A stretch of DNA of 64,000 bases from CAYONP01 sp964405335 (GCA_964405335.1 CAYONP010000013.1:1-64000); one strand, 5' to 3'; shown: positions 41,512-50,762, counted from the first letter of the stretch. Notes: generated from the letters alone by a model not told the origin. A program made the numbers and translations.

Positions 41512-42543
41512 ATGGACGAACGCTATCGCGCCGCGGTGATTGGCTGCGGCCGCGCCGGCGGCACGGGCAGCCACGACGGCGGCTGCCGCATCGGCTACAC
41601 CCACGCGCGGATGCACCAGGCCAACCCGCGGGTCGACCTGGTCGCCGCGGCCGACATCAGCCCGGCCAACCTGACCGTCTTCTGCGACCAGTTCGGCGTG
41701 CCGGGCCGGTTCGCCGATCACCGCGCGATGCTGGCCGCCATGCGGCCCGACATCGTCAGCATCAGCACCTGGGTCGGCCTGCACTGCGCGATGATCGAGG
41801 ACTGCGCCCGAGCCGGCGTGCGCGGCATCGTCTGCGAGAAGCCGTTCCTCGCCGCGCCCCGCGAGCTGCGGCGGGTGGCCGATGTGGCCGGTGAGACGGG
41901 GGTCAAGATCGTCGTCTGCCACATCCGCCGCTACCTGCCCGCCTTCCGGCGCGCGCGGGAGCTCTACCTCGACGGCGCGCTCGGCGAGCCCGTGCTGGTG
42001 GCCGCGGGCATCGAAGACTGGGAGCTGGCCGAGTGGGGCTCGCACTGGCTCGACATGTTCCGCTTCTTCCACGGCGACGCGCCGGTCGAGTGGGTCATGG
42101 GCCAGGTGCGCTACCGCGGCAAGCGCGGGTTCGGCCACGCGATGGAAGAGCACGGCCTGGCCTACTGCCAGTTCGCCGGCGGCGGCAAGGCGCTGCTCGA
42201 CGGCGGCCACGCGCTGCGCGGCGGCGAGACCATGCGCCTGGCCGCCACGCGCGGCTGCATCGGGATCGAGGGCGAGCACCGGCTGCACATCCTCGACGCT
42301 GCCGGCGAGCGGGTCGAGGAGTACCCGCACGACTGGTACGGCATCTGGGACCAGATGCTGGCCGACCTGCTCACCTGGCTCGACGGCGGCCCCGAGCCGA
42401 TGCTCGGCCACCCGAACATGCTCCAGTCGGCCGAGCTGATGCTGGCCGCCTACGTCTCGGCCGTCCGCCGCGACCGGGTGGACCTGCCGATGGCGTGGGA
42501 GGGGGAGGAGTGGCCGATGGACGTGTTAGAATCGGATGGGTAA
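41512..42543 (+). CDS. Gfo/Idh/MocA-family oxidoreductase
   Basis: 343-aa NAD(P)-dependent sugar oxidoreductase. N-terminal Rossmann motif AVIGCGRAGGTGSHDGG, catalytic CEKPF motif (VCEKPFLAAP, about 109-118), and the alpha/beta C-terminal domain. The family oxidises or epimerises cyclitols and sugars, often with ThuA. Its substrate is unknown. It ends 9 bases before the ATPase gene and may be cotranscribed with it, although the functions look unrelated. Confidence 0.92.
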   Translation: MDERYRAAVIGCGRAGGTGSHDGGCRIGYTHARMHQANPRVDLVAAADISPANLTVFCDQFGVPGRFADHRAMLAAMRPDIVSISTWVGLHCAMIEDCARAGVRGIVCEKPFLAAPRELRRVADVAGETGVKIVVCHIRRYLPAFRRARELYLDGALGEPVLVAAGIEDWELAEWGSHWLDMFRFFHGDAPVEWVMGQVRYRGKRGFGHAMEEHGLAYCQFAGGGKALLDGGHALRGGETMRLAATRGCIGIEGEHRLHILDAAGERVEEYPHDWYGIWDQMLADLLTWLDGGPEPMLGHPNMLQSAELMLAAYVSAVRRDRVDLPMAWEGEEWPMDVLESDG

Positions 42544-42552
42544 CAGCCGATC

Positions 42553-43563
42553 ATGATCACCTCGGTGCACTTCGAGAACTGCGGTCCGCTTCGCGACGCG
42601 ACGCTGCCGCTGGAGCCGTTCACGCTGATCATCGGGCCGAACGGGAGCGGGAAGACGACGGCGTTGAGGTGTCTGGGGGACGGCCAGTTCAAGCCACCGA
42701 CGTCGTTCGCACCCGTCAGATTCGACGACCGGTCCTCGCCGAGCGCCGAGCTGCGATGGTCCGGCGGCTTCGAGTCGTTCATCACGCGGATCGAGATGCA
42801 GGGGGGCAGGCATCTCCACCACGTGTCACGCGGGTCCGAACAGCCTGTGACTGGTCGCGAGCACGACGTGCTCGACCAGCATGTGCGGCGCGCGCGATAC
42901 TACACGCTCCAGCCCGAGCAACTGGCGCTGCCATCGCACGTCGGCGAGGCCCAGGAGCTCGCCCGGGACGGCAGCAATCTGGCGGCCATGCTCGATTGGC
43001 TGAACAGCCTTGAACACGAGTTGTTCGAGCAGCTCAATCGCGCCGTCGCCGCGGTGATGCCGGAGTTCGACCGAATCCTGCTCGACTCGCCCTCCTCTGG
43101 GAGCAAGGTCGTGCTGATGCGCACAGCGAGCGGCGGCTACCGTGTTCCAGCCTCCGCCCTGGCGCAGGGGACCCTCATCGCCCTCGCGCTGCTCACGCTC
43201 GCCTGGTTGCCCCAACCGCCGACTCTCGTCTGCCTCGAAGAACCCGACCGCGGCCTGCACCCGCGCCTGCTCCGCGACGTCAAGAGCGCCCTGCGCCGAC
43301 TTGCCTTCCCCGCCGAGTACGACGAGGACCGCGAGCCGGTGCAGGTGATTGCCTCCACGCACAACCCGTTCTTCCTCGACCTGTTCCGCGACGAGCTCGA
43401 GCAGGTCGTCATCGCGAGCAAGCACGGGCTCGAGGCGACCTTCCGGCGCGCGGCAGACGTTCCGAACATCGACCTCATCCTGCGCGACAGCATGCTCAGC
43501 AATGCCTGGTACACCGGTGTGCTGGGGGGAGTGCCTGAACCAGCATGCGCGTTGCCATCCTGA
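42553..43563 (+). CDS. AAA/ABC-type ATPase of OLD-like defence module
   Basis: 336-aa SMC/RecF-type ATPase of the AAA_15/AAA_21 kind. Walker A GPNGSGKTT (28-36), ABC-signature-like ALAQGTLIALALL, Walker B LVCLEEPDRGLHP and the His switch VIASTHNPFFLD. Unlike RecN or SMC it has only a short helical insert. Its 3' end overlaps the DUF4276/TOPRIM gene by 19 bases. ATPase-TOPRIM pairs of this kind are split versions of OLD-type nucleases and related anti-phage systems. A TAGAAT hexamer at 42537-42542 might be its own promoter -10. Confidence 0.85.
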   Translation: MITSVHFENCGPLRDATLPLEPFTLIIGPNGSGKTTALRCLGDGQFKPPTSFAPVRFDDRSSPSAELRWSGGFESFITRIEMQGGRHLHHVSRGSEQPVTGREHDVLDQHVRRARYYTLQPEQLALPSHVGEAQELARDGSNLAAMLDWLNSLEHELFEQLNRAVAAVMPEFDRILLDSPSSGSKVVLMRTASGGYRVPASALAQGTLIALALLTLAWLPQPPTLVCLEEPDRGLHPRLLRDVKSALRRLAFPAEYDEDREPVQVIASTHNPFFLDLFRDELEQVVIASKHGLEATFRRAADVPNIDLILRDSMLSNAWYTGVLGGVPEPACALPS

Positions 43564-44174
43564 GCGAGGGCAAGACCGACGCCGCCGTGGTCCGGCTGCT
43601 GGTCGACGCGGTCCTGGGCATCGAGACCCAGCCGGTGCCCGAGCTCGTGCCCATCCACGCAGGCTGGCCGGCGGTCCTCGAGTCGCTCGCCAGCGCTTTG
43701 GCGAACCTGATGGGGCGCAACGACTGCGACGGCCTGGTGGTCTCGTTCGACCTCGACGGCTCGATTGTCTACCCCGACGAAGGAGATCCGTACCTCAAGT
43801 TCTTGCGCCGGCGCGACGTCAAACAGATCATCGACGCCCACACCGCCGACTGCGCCAATGCCGGCACGCAGCCCGTCCGCATCGCGGTTGCCGCTGCGCT
43901 GCCGGCGCTCGAAGCCTGGCTGCTCGCCGGCACTAAGCTGGCTCAGGATGAAGCGCACTACCTTGCGATTGAGCCCGATGAGCGGACGCGCCAGCAACGA
44001 GCGGCCCTTAAGCGGCAGAAGTACGGCACCACCGACCCCGTTGGCCCGAAGGCCATTCGAGCGGCGCTCGCCAACGCCGAGCGCCTCGCCGCCGACCTGA
44101 GCATCCTCCGCACCCACTTCCCCATCGGCTTCGGCTGCCTCGAGGCCGATCTCCGCTCCTGGCCGGCAACCTAA
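43545..44174 (+). CDS. DUF4276/TOPRIM-like protein, partner of the ATPase
   Basis: 209 aa. VAILSEGKTDAAVVRLLVDAVLG (Glu8) and VVSFDLDGS (Asp69/Asp71) match the TOPRIM pattern of a Glu followed by a DxD that binds metal in nucleases such as OLD. Middle and C-terminal parts are helical (ERLAADLSILRTHFPIGFGCLEADLRSW). It overlaps the ATPase by 19 bases and meets the URO-D gene tail to tail (stops overlap by 4 bases). It is probably a metal-dependent nuclease or nuclease-like effector whose activity is gated by the ATPase. DUF4276 as a family call is by motif only. Confidence 0.78.
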   Translation: MRVAILSEGKTDAAVVRLLVDAVLGIETQPVPELVPIHAGWPAVLESLASALANLMGRNDCDGLVVSFDLDGSIVYPDEGDPYLKFLRRRDVKQIIDAHTADCANAGTQPVRIAVAAALPALEAWLLAGTKLAQDEAHYLAIEPDERTRQQRAALKRQKYGTTDPVGPKAIRAALANAERLAADLSILRTHFPIGFGCLEADLRSWPAT

Positions 44175-45307
44175 CGCCCCGCCTCCACCATCGCCACCAC
44201 ATTCTTCGCCGGCGTGCCCGGTACCAGCGTGTTCGAAGAGCCTAGTATCCAACCACCGCGACCGTCCCACCAGTCCAGGCGCCGCTGGACGAACTCGCGC
44301 ACCTGGGCCGGTGTGCCGCGGTGGAGCAGGCTGCCGCAGGGCACGTCGCCCCAGCAGGTGATGTGGGGGTAGCGCTCGCGCACCGCCGGGATGCTCATCC
44401 CCGCGTCGTGGTCGATCTCGCCGTAGCCGTCGGCGCCGGTGGCGATGAAGAACTCGTCGGCGATCGACCAGAGGTTGCCGTCGGTGCGGTAGACGTACTG
44501 CATGCCCAGCGCGTGCAGTCCGTCGCACATCCGCCGCACGCGCGGGGTGACCAGCTCGCGGAACACCTTCGGCCCATAGCACGGGCCGCGGTTGTCGGCC
44601 AGGTCGCCGCCGCCCCAGACCAGCCAGAAGCCCAGCGCGGCCCAGGCCTCCAGGTGGCGCAGGTTGACCTCGACCAGCGCGTCGAGATTGCGCGCGACCA
44701 GGTCTGGCCGCAGCGCGCAAGCGCTCAGCCAGAGCTCGTCGAGGGGGATCGAGAGGCCGACGCCGCACGGCACTTCGAGGTCCGGGCAGGCGTCGCGGAG
44801 GCGCAGCACTTCGTGGTCGGGCGCGATCTGGGGCGTGGTGGCGCGGGCGGCGTAGTCTTCCCACCAGCGCACCGTCGGTTCCAGCTCGTCAGGGTCGCTC
44901 GGCGGCGGGACAGCGCGCCGGACGGCGGCGCGGTAGAAGGTCTTGGCGGTCGGGTTGTGTCGCCAGACCTCATGGTCGCCGTCGGGGTCGCCATAGACGA
45001 AGTCGAACTCGCCGACCTGCGCGGCGGGCCGGTCGGTCCGCCGCCAGGGCAGGCTGACCATGTCCATGTCGAGCGCGCGGGTGATGGCGACCAGGTCGGC
45101 GAACAGCCCGGCTTCCCATTCCGCGTGGGCCTGGTCACCCCGCATCCAGGCCGCGGCCTCCTCGTAGTGAAGCAGGGTGGCGCCGGTCGAGGCCGGCCGG
45201 CCGAGGATGGCACTCGCCACGTCGGAGGCAATCGCCTGCTCGTAGTAAGGCAGGCGATCGGTGCTCTGGCCGGCAAAGGCGGCGCGGATCCGCTCGCGAC
45301 CGGTCAT
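44171..45307 (-). CDS. Uroporphyrinogen decarboxylase-family protein (second copy)
   Basis: 378 aa, URO-D superfamily: TGRERIRAAFAGQSTDRLPYYEQ at the N-terminus (the 'RxxxxxxGxxxDRvP' opening), VWGGGDLADNRGPCYGPKVFRELVTPRVRRM, YRTDGNLWSI and a C-terminal LGSSNTLVPGTPAKNVVAMVE. It is unlike the copy at 14866 except for the fold. Function is unknown; relatives include corrinoid methyltransferase partners. Stop overlaps the convergent TOPRIM gene. Confidence 0.9.
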   Translation of the reverse strand: MTGRERIRAAFAGQSTDRLPYYEQAIASDVASAILGRPASTGATLLHYEEAAAWMRGDQAHAEWEAGLFADLVAITRALDMDMVSLPWRRTDRPAAQVGEFDFVYGDPDGDHEVWRHNPTAKTFYRAAVRRAVPPPSDPDELEPTVRWWEDYAARATTPQIAPDHEVLRLRDACPDLEVPCGVGLSIPLDELWLSACALRPDLVARNLDALVEVNLRHLEAWAALGFWLVWGGGDLADNRGPCYGPKVFRELVTPRVRRMCDGLHALGMQYVYRTDGNLWSIADEFFIATGADGYGEIDHDAGMSIPAVRERYPHITCWGDVPCGSLLHRGTPAQVREFVQRRLDWWDGRGGWILGSSNTLVPGTPAKNVVAMVEAGR

Positions 45308-45373
45308 GCCCGACTCCCGGCGCGCAGTTCACCGCCGATTGGCGCCGCCCTGCCCAGTCGCGAGTCGCGACAA

Positions 45374-45403
45374 CGCAGGAGCCCGGTTGGCCGGGCTCCT
45401 GCG
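45374..45403 (-). terminator. Perfect 13-bp hairpin after the PEP-CTERM gene
   Basis: Arms cgcaggagcccgg (45374-45386) and ccgggctcctgcg (45391-45403) with loop ttgg. It lies 20 bases downstream of the PEP-CTERM stop on the minus strand. Terminators of this kind are a frequent companion of PEP-CTERM genes. Confidence 0.7.
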
Positions 45404-45423
45404 CTGTGCACTAGGGTCTCGGT

Positions 45424-46290
45424 CTACCGCCGCCGCCGCCGAACGACAGCGACGATGCCGAAGGCCAACAGGCCGATGGTGCCCGGCTCGGGCACGACGG
45501 AGCCGTCGATCGGGCGGAAGTCGTCCTCGAACACCCAGTAGAGGATGTCGTGGTCGCCGCCGGCCGAGCCGGTGCCCGAGGTGAAGCCGATGAAGGCATC
45601 GGTCGAGCCGAGGACCGCGGTCAGGTCGACGACATGGGACAGATAGGCCGCCCCCGGCCGGATGCCGGTCATGTTCAGGCGCACTTCGAGCAGGTCGGCC
45701 GTGCCGTCATAGTCGACCCAGGCGTGCCAGATGTCACCGTCGTTCATGCGCGGCGAGACACTGGCCTGCACCACCGCGTCGACGCTGCCGTCGAGGTCGA
45801 TCCCGACGTGGTTGCCATTGCCATCGTCGACTGTTCCATTGTCCCAGGTGTCGAACTCGACCCCGACGCTGTCGTCGATGCCGAGGTAGCCAATTCCGCC
45901 GCCGGCACCGCCGGCGGTGTCGGCCACGGTCTGAACGGCGAAGACGATGCCGTCGGCACCCATCCCGTCAGTGTCCGAGATGCCCTCGGGATCGGTGATC
46001 CGGAACTTGAAGTAGGTGCTGAAGCTGACCTCGGTGGTCAGTGTGATCGGCGCCGTCAGGAAGGCGCTGCCCGCCTGGCCGAGCCCGTCGGTCAAGCGCA
46101 AGACGTATTGCGAGCCGTCATGGATCGGCCCGCCCCCGTTGATGGTATCGGTGCTGCCGTTGAGGGTGAACGCCGACAGGTCGCTGAAGTCCGTATACGT
46201 GATCGTCAGCGACCGGCCGGGCACCACCCACAACAGCACCACCGCGCAGGTCCACACGCCCATCCGGTGGACCTGCCGCAGCAGGTTCAT
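45424..46290 (-). CDS. PEP-CTERM protein with L-type lectin-like domain
   Basis: 288 aa from ATG 46290 (GGGGGA just upstream). Signal peptide to about residue 28 (MGVWTCAVVLLWVVPGRSL), a legume/bacterial L-type lectin-like beta sandwich (STYFKFRITDPEG, GADGIVFAVQTV, VGVEFDTWDNG, VGIDLDGSVD), and a C-terminal PEP-CTERM sorting signal: VVPEPGTIGLLAFGIVAVV then RRRRR. Exosortase would cleave and sort it to the surface; no exosortase gene is in the window. It likely binds a carbohydrate on the cell surface or in the matrix. Confidence 0.92.
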   Translation of the reverse strand: MNLLRQVHRMGVWTCAVVLLWVVPGRSLTITYTDFSDLSAFTLNGSTDTINGGGPIHDGSQYVLRLTDGLGQAGSAFLTAPITLTTEVSFSTYFKFRITDPEGISDTDGMGADGIVFAVQTVADTAGGAGGGIGYLGIDDSVGVEFDTWDNGTVDDGNGNHVGIDLDGSVDAVVQASVSPRMNDGDIWHAWVDYDGTADLLEVRLNMTGIRPGAAYLSHVVDLTAVLGSTDAFIGFTSGTGSAGGDHDILYWVFEDDFRPIDGSVVPEPGTIGLLAFGIVAVVRRRRR

Positions 46291-46397
46291 GTCATTCCCC
46301 CGAACGCCGGATTGACCGGCCGAACTCATTCTGTGGCGCCGGCCATCGGCTGTCCATCGGCAGATGAAGCGAACTTGAATGCTGGTCCGGCCGCGGG

Positions 46398-47330
46398 TCA
46401 GTCAGGCAGCTCGATGCTCACGCCCGGGTGGATCGCCTCGGCCAGCCGCTTGGCGCTCAGGCCGACGCGCGGGCAGGGGACGAGGACATAGGACTCGGTG
46501 ATCACTTCGATCCGCCCGTCGCGCACCGCCGGCAGGGTGGGCAGCGCGGTCCAGTCGGACTTCAGCTTAGCCAGGTCGGCGGCCGACAGGTCCTTGTCCG
46601 GCTGCAGGTCGAGGATCACCTCGGGCGCCGCTTCGGTCACGGCTTCGAGCGACGGTTGCGGGTAGAACTCGTCCAGCCGGCCGAACACGTTCTCGCCGCC
46701 GGCGATGTCGATCAGGCTGTCGAGGAAGCTGCCCCGGCCGCAGGTGATCAGGTTGCCGAGGCTGCCGGCGGCGCGGTCGGTGCTGAGCAGGACTCGGCGG
46801 CGGGGTAGCTCGGCGACGGCGGCGCGCACCGCGTCGAGCTGGCGGTCGATGCGGTTGTTCAGCTCCATCGAACTGTTGTGCCGCCCGAGCTGCGCGCCGA
46901 GGTCGTTGATCACCAGGTGCAGGTCGGCCAGGGAGTCGAGCCGCTGCGCGCTGTAGCGCATGCCGTGCGCCTCGGCGTGGTCGCGGACCAGGTCGTGGAT
47001 GCCCTGGATCACGATCAGGTCGGGATGCAGCTCGGTCAGTCGTTCGAGGTTGGGATTGAGGAACCCGCCGCAGCGGGGCAGGTCGGCCACCTCGGGCGGG
47101 TAGGCGCAGAAGTCGGTCACGCCGACGACCAGGTCGCCGCCGCCGAGGGCGAACAGGATCTCGGTCAGCGCCGGGCTGAGGCTCACGATCCGATCGGGCA
47201 CGCGGCGCTCGAAGACCTGCCGCGGCGGCTCGGGCCGGCGTGAATCGAGGTAGTGCAGCAAGCCGTACAGCGCGCCGCCGACCAGCAGGGCGGCGAACGC
47301 GGTCAACGCCATCCGGCGGCGATCGGACAT
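46398..47330 (-). CDS. BtuF/FepB-like periplasmic binding protein
   Basis: 310 aa, PF01497-type (helical backbone) substrate-binding protein for cobalamin, haem or siderophores. An N-terminal membrane helix (MALTAFAALLVGGALYGLLHYL) anchors it. The family core is RIVSLSPALTEILFALGGGDLVVGVTDFCAYPPEVADLPRCGGF. No permease or ATPase genes are adjacent, so it is an orphan; cobalamin uptake is plausible given the corrinoid-type URO-D relatives but unproven. The start region overlaps the next operon's upstream area. Confidence 0.9.
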   Translation of the reverse strand: MSDRRRMALTAFAALLVGGALYGLLHYLDSRRPEPPRQVFERRVPDRIVSLSPALTEILFALGGGDLVVGVTDFCAYPPEVADLPRCGGFLNPNLERLTELHPDLIVIQGIHDLVRDHAEAHGMRYSAQRLDSLADLHLVINDLGAQLGRHNSSMELNNRIDRQLDAVRAAVAELPRRRVLLSTDRAAGSLGNLITCGRGSFLDSLIDIAGGENVFGRLDEFYPQPSLEAVTEAAPEVILDLQPDKDLSAADLAKLKSDWTALPTLPAVRDGRIEVITESYVLVPCPRVGLSAKRLAEAIHPGVSIELPD

Positions 47331-47428
47331 CGCTGCTCCTCGCCGACATTCTCCCGTCTCGCCGGCGGCGCGTCAACGGCAGGAAGCACCCGGCCGGCCG
47401 CGAACCGGCGGCGCCGGAGGGCCTGCCG

Positions 47429-49822
47429 ATGCCGGTCCGGCTCGCCTGCTGTCTCTGCCTGGTCACGGTCCTCGGCTGCCTGGCCCAGGAGGCCGAGCCG
47501 CCCGACCGGCTCGCCGCCGCGCGCGCCGCCAAGGCCGCCGGTGACTTGCGCACCGCGCGAACCGAGGCGCGGGCGGTGCTACAGGCCAACCCCGACAACG
47601 CCGAGGCCTGGTGGCTGGTCGCCTGGATCGAGGCCGGGCTCGGTGACCGCCCCGCCGCGCTCGCGGCCTTCGGCCAGGCGGCCGACCTGCTGCCGCCGGA
47701 GGACGAGCGGCTCGGGACGGCGCAGCGCAAGGCCGACCAGCTCCGCGCCGAGCTGCGGCCGCTGCCGCCGCGCCGGCCGCCGGTCGAGCCGGTGCCGCCA
47801 GCGCCGCCGCGCTTCACGTTCGGCAACGCCTGGCCCGGCGTCGTGCTGCTCGCGGCGCTGCTGGCCAGCCTGATCGCCGGCGGGCGGGCGGCGCTGCTCG
47901 ACTGGCGCGACGGCCGCGGCAGCCCGGCGGCGCGTTTCGCCGACCTCTGTCTCCGCGCCGGCGCCGGCCGGCCGGTCTCGGTGCGGGAGCTGTTTGCCCT
48001 GGCCGAGGCCGACACGCTGCGCACGCTGCCCGATCACGATCTGGCCCTGGCGGTCAATCTCGCCGCCGGGCTGGGTGAGGAGTCGCGCGCCGAGCTGGCG
48101 GCGCTGGTTCGCGCTGGCAGCGGCCGGCAGCGGAGCATTGCCGCTCAGGCACTGGCCCGGCAGGCGGCCCAGCCCGACCCGACCGTCTGGCGACCGCTGC
48201 TCGACGAGCAGGAGGTCGGCCTGCAGCGCGCCGCGCTGCAGGCGCTGCGGCAGCAGCCCGATGCCGGCGCGGTCGACCCGCTCCGCCGGCTGGCGCTCGG
48301 CCACCAGCCCGAACTGGCAGTCGATGCCGTCGCCGCGCTGGCCGGGCTCGGCGGCGACCGCGCCGCCGAGGCGCTGGGCGAGGTGGCCACCAGCGCCGCC
48401 GTCGCCGAGGCCCGGCCGGCCGCCCTGGCGGCGCTCGGCGAGCGACGGCGGCTGCCCGATTCGCTGGTCCGCAGCCTGACCCCGCTGCTGCGCGGCGACG
48501 AGGCCACCAAGCTGGCCGTGCTGGCCTGCTTCGCGACCATCGGCGACCGCGCGCGCCGCCGGCTGCTTGCCGCCACACTCGAGCCATCGGCGGCGGTACG
48601 GCGTGCCGCGCGCGAGGCGCTGCTGGCCAATCGGCACGGCCACTTTGCCCAGCCCGAGGCCGAGTGGGCGGGCCCGCTGCTGCGCTTTCTGGCCGGCGCT
48701 CGCGAGCCCACCGACGAAGCGCTGGAGGTGGCCATCGCCTGGGCGCCCGGCGAAGCGCTGCCGTTGGTCGAGCGCGCCCTCGGCGCCGACCTCGAGACCC
48801 CGGCCGGACAGGCGCTGCGCCGCCGGGCCGTGGCCTGGCTGGCGGTCGCCGATCAGCCCGAGGCCGGCCGACTGCTCCGGCAGGCGCTCGAGGCGATGCC
48901 GAGCGAGGGACTCTCGCCGGTGGCGGCGGCGCATCTGGGCGAGCTGGTCGAGGCGGTGGCCCGCCGCGGTGTGGTCGAGGCGCTGCCGACCCTGGTTGCC
49001 CGTCTCGCCGCCGCACGCGACGACGAAGCTCTCCAGGCCGCCTGCCGCGCGCTGGCCGCCGATCCCGGTGCGGGCGCCGCGCTGGCGGTTGCCGCATCCG
49101 ATCCGCGGCCGTCGGTGCGCGCCGTGGCGATTGATCTGCTGGCCCGCCACCCGGCGCCCGAGGCGGCCGAGGCGCTGCTGGCCGAACTCGACCGCGGCGG
49201 CCATGGCGCGGTCGCTTGGCCGACGGTGCTGCGCGCGGCGCAGGCGCTGTGCGAGCTGGGCGACAAGCGGGCGGTGCGGAGCCTGCTCAAGCTCCGCGAC
49301 CGGCACGAGGAGGCCCGCTGCGACGCGCTCGACGTGGTCCTCGCCCGGCTCGACGAACCCGAGGCGAAACGCCGTGTCGAGGCGATGCTGGTCCGGCCGA
49401 GTTGGGCCGGCCGCCGGCCGGCCGCCGACTACTTCCGCCACCTGCGCGAGCCGCCGCCGCGAGCCGCCGCGGTGGTTCGCGAAGCCGCCGCGCACGAGCA
49501 GGCCGAGGCGATGGCGGCCGATCCAGACGTTGACCCCGCTCGGCTGGCGGAGCTGGGCGCCGACGTGCAGCCGACGCTGGAGGACTGGTTGTTCGACGCC
49601 GACCGCCGCGAGGTCGCGGCGGCGGCGCTGGCGCGGCTGGGCGACGCCGAAGCGAAGCTGCGCGCCGAGCGGCTCTGGCGCATCGACGAGCTGGCGCAGC
49701 GGCGCGGCGACGAGGCGGCGCGGGCGGAGCTGGCCGAGCTGGCGCGCGGCGCCGACGAACTGTTGCTCGACTACCTGAAGGCGCGGCTCGGCGCGGACGA
49801 GGCGCGGCGGCTGGTCGACTGA
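47429..49822 (+). CDS. TPR/HEAT-repeat lipoprotein or envelope protein
   Basis: 797 aa. MPVRLACCLCLVTVLGCLAQ is a lipoprotein-type or signal sequence (Cys at 17). TPR-like residues follow (AEAWWLVAWIEAGLGDRPAALAAFGQAADL), then a membrane helix at about 135-155 (WPGVVLLAALLASLIAGGRAAL), and more than 500 residues of HEAT-like helical repeats (VRRAAREALLA, VRAVAIDLLARHPAPEAAEALLAELD). GGAGG at 47416-47420 supports ATG 47429. Probably a scaffold; no enzyme motif. The open frame upstream of 47429 is noise from the opposite-strand BtuF gene. Confidence 0.82.
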   Translation: MPVRLACCLCLVTVLGCLAQEAEPPDRLAAARAAKAAGDLRTARTEARAVLQANPDNAEAWWLVAWIEAGLGDRPAALAAFGQAADLLPPEDERLGTAQRKADQLRAELRPLPPRRPPVEPVPPAPPRFTFGNAWPGVVLLAALLASLIAGGRAALLDWRDGRGSPAARFADLCLRAGAGRPVSVRELFALAEADTLRTLPDHDLALAVNLAAGLGEESRAELAALVRAGSGRQRSIAAQALARQAAQPDPTVWRPLLDEQEVGLQRAALQALRQQPDAGAVDPLRRLALGHQPELAVDAVAALAGLGGDRAAEALGEVATSAAVAEARPAALAALGERRRLPDSLVRSLTPLLRGDEATKLAVLACFATIGDRARRRLLAATLEPSAAVRRAAREALLANRHGHFAQPEAEWAGPLLRFLAGAREPTDEALEVAIAWAPGEALPLVERALGADLETPAGQALRRRAVAWLAVADQPEAGRLLRQALEAMPSEGLSPVAAAHLGELVEAVARRGVVEALPTLVARLAAARDDEALQAACRALAADPGAGAALAVAASDPRPSVRAVAIDLLARHPAPEAAEALLAELDRGGHGAVAWPTVLRAAQALCELGDKRAVRSLLKLRDRHEEARCDALDVVLARLDEPEAKRRVEAMLVRPSWAGRRPAADYFRHLREPPPRAAAVVREAAAHEQAEAMAADPDVDPARLAELGADVQPTLEDWLFDADRREVAAAALARLGDAEAKLRAERLWRIDELAQRRGDEAARAELAELARGADELLLDYLKARLGADEARRLVD

Positions 49823-49846
49823 CCGTGGATCCGGCGCAAACGACAG

Positions 49847-49878
49847 CGGTAGGGGCGCCGCCAACGGCGCGCCCCGCC
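49847..49878. repeat. Dispersed GCGGTAGGGGCG palindrome
   Basis: cggtaggggcgccgccaacg... followed by gcgcgccccgcc, close to the copies at 61792-61926. It lies in the gap after the HEAT-repeat gene. Confidence 0.65.
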
Positions 49879-49945
49879 GGCCAAGGTGGTCCGTCTGCGG
49901 GCAGCCAAGGGCGGGCCGGCTGGCTGGACATCTGTGCGGACGGTT

Positions 49946-49965
49946 CCCGTCCTTGACAGGACGGG
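49946..49965. terminator. Hairpin before the OmpR gene
   Basis: Perfect 8-bp stem cccgtcct/aggacggg with loop tgac, 123 bases after the HEAT-repeat gene stop. A TTGACA also lies here (49953-49958) but no matching -10 is at 16-18 bases. Confidence 0.4.
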
Positions 49966-49987
49966 CGTTGTCGGCGATCGGTAGGGC

Positions 49988-50680
49988 ATGGAACGTGGCG
50001 GCAGCGTGCTGGTGATCGAGGACGACCGCCGGCTGGCCGAAGGCTGGCGGCTGGCGCTCGAGCGCGAGGGGCACCAGGTGCACCTGGCCCACGGCGCCGA
50101 GGAGGGCGTGGCGCTGGCGCTGCAGGCGCGGCCCGACCTGGTGGTGCTCGATGTCGACCTGCCCGATGGCGACGGCCTCGACGTCTGCCAGCGCCTGCGC
50201 CAGAAGACCTACGTGCCGATCATGATCTGCACCGGTGCCGCCACCGACGAGCAGGACAAGGTGCTCGGCCTGCGTTTCGGCGCCGACGATTATCTCGTCA
50301 AGCCGTTCGGCCTGGCCGAATTCTGCGCCCGGGTCGACGCGCTGATCCGCCGCTCGCAAGTCTACACAGCCGAGTCGCCGCAGCGGCTGCGCGTGGCCGA
50401 CCTGCTGATCGACGGCGAGGCCTACACCGTCGAACAGGCCGGCGTGCCGGTCGATCTGACCCCGAAGGAGTTCGAGCTGCTGGTTGCCCTGGCCGAGCAT
50501 CCGCACCGGGTGCACACCCGCGACTACCTGCTCGAACGGGTCTGGGGGTACAACCGCGAGGTGAGGACGCGGACGCTCGACATGCACATCCGCCGGTTGC
50601 GCGAGAAGCTCGAACGCGATCCGGCCCGGCCGAAGTTGATTCAGACGGTGATCGGCGTCGGCTATCGACTGGTCGGCTAG
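49988..50680 (+). CDS. OmpR/PhoB-type response regulator
   Basis: 230 aa. Intact receiver with acidic Glu11/Asp12/Asp13, acceptor Asp55 (VVLDVDLPDGDG), Thr82 and Lys105 (VKPF), and a PhoB-type winged helix (LTPKEFELLVALAEHPHRV, MHIRRLREKLERD, TVIGVGYRLVG). It begins the second signalling cluster, followed after 82 bases by a receiver, a histidine kinase and another receiver; the kinase is a likely partner. Confidence 0.95.
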   Translation: MERGGSVLVIEDDRRLAEGWRLALEREGHQVHLAHGAEEGVALALQARPDLVVLDVDLPDGDGLDVCQRLRQKTYVPIMICTGAATDEQDKVLGLRFGADDYLVKPFGLAEFCARVDALIRRSQVYTAESPQRLRVADLLIDGEAYTVEQAGVPVDLTPKEFELLVALAEHPHRVHTRDYLLERVWGYNREVRTRTLDMHIRRLREKLERDPARPKLIQTVIGVGYRLVG

Positions 50681-50762
50681 CCGTTACACCACCGTGACAC
50701 GGTTGTGACTCGGCCTTGAAACCGATGTCCGATAGGGAGAGAAGGAGCGCTGGGGCGAGAGC

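Noticed and set aside
49953..49987. TTGACA and TAGGGC before the OmpR gene as a promoter
   Set aside because: The spacer is 23 bases, too long; the TTGACA also forms part of the hairpin loop and arm.
47579..50587. 1002-residue minus-strand open frame opposite the HEAT-repeat gene
   Set aside because: Runs across three plus-strand genes with good starts and motifs; has no recognisable domain.
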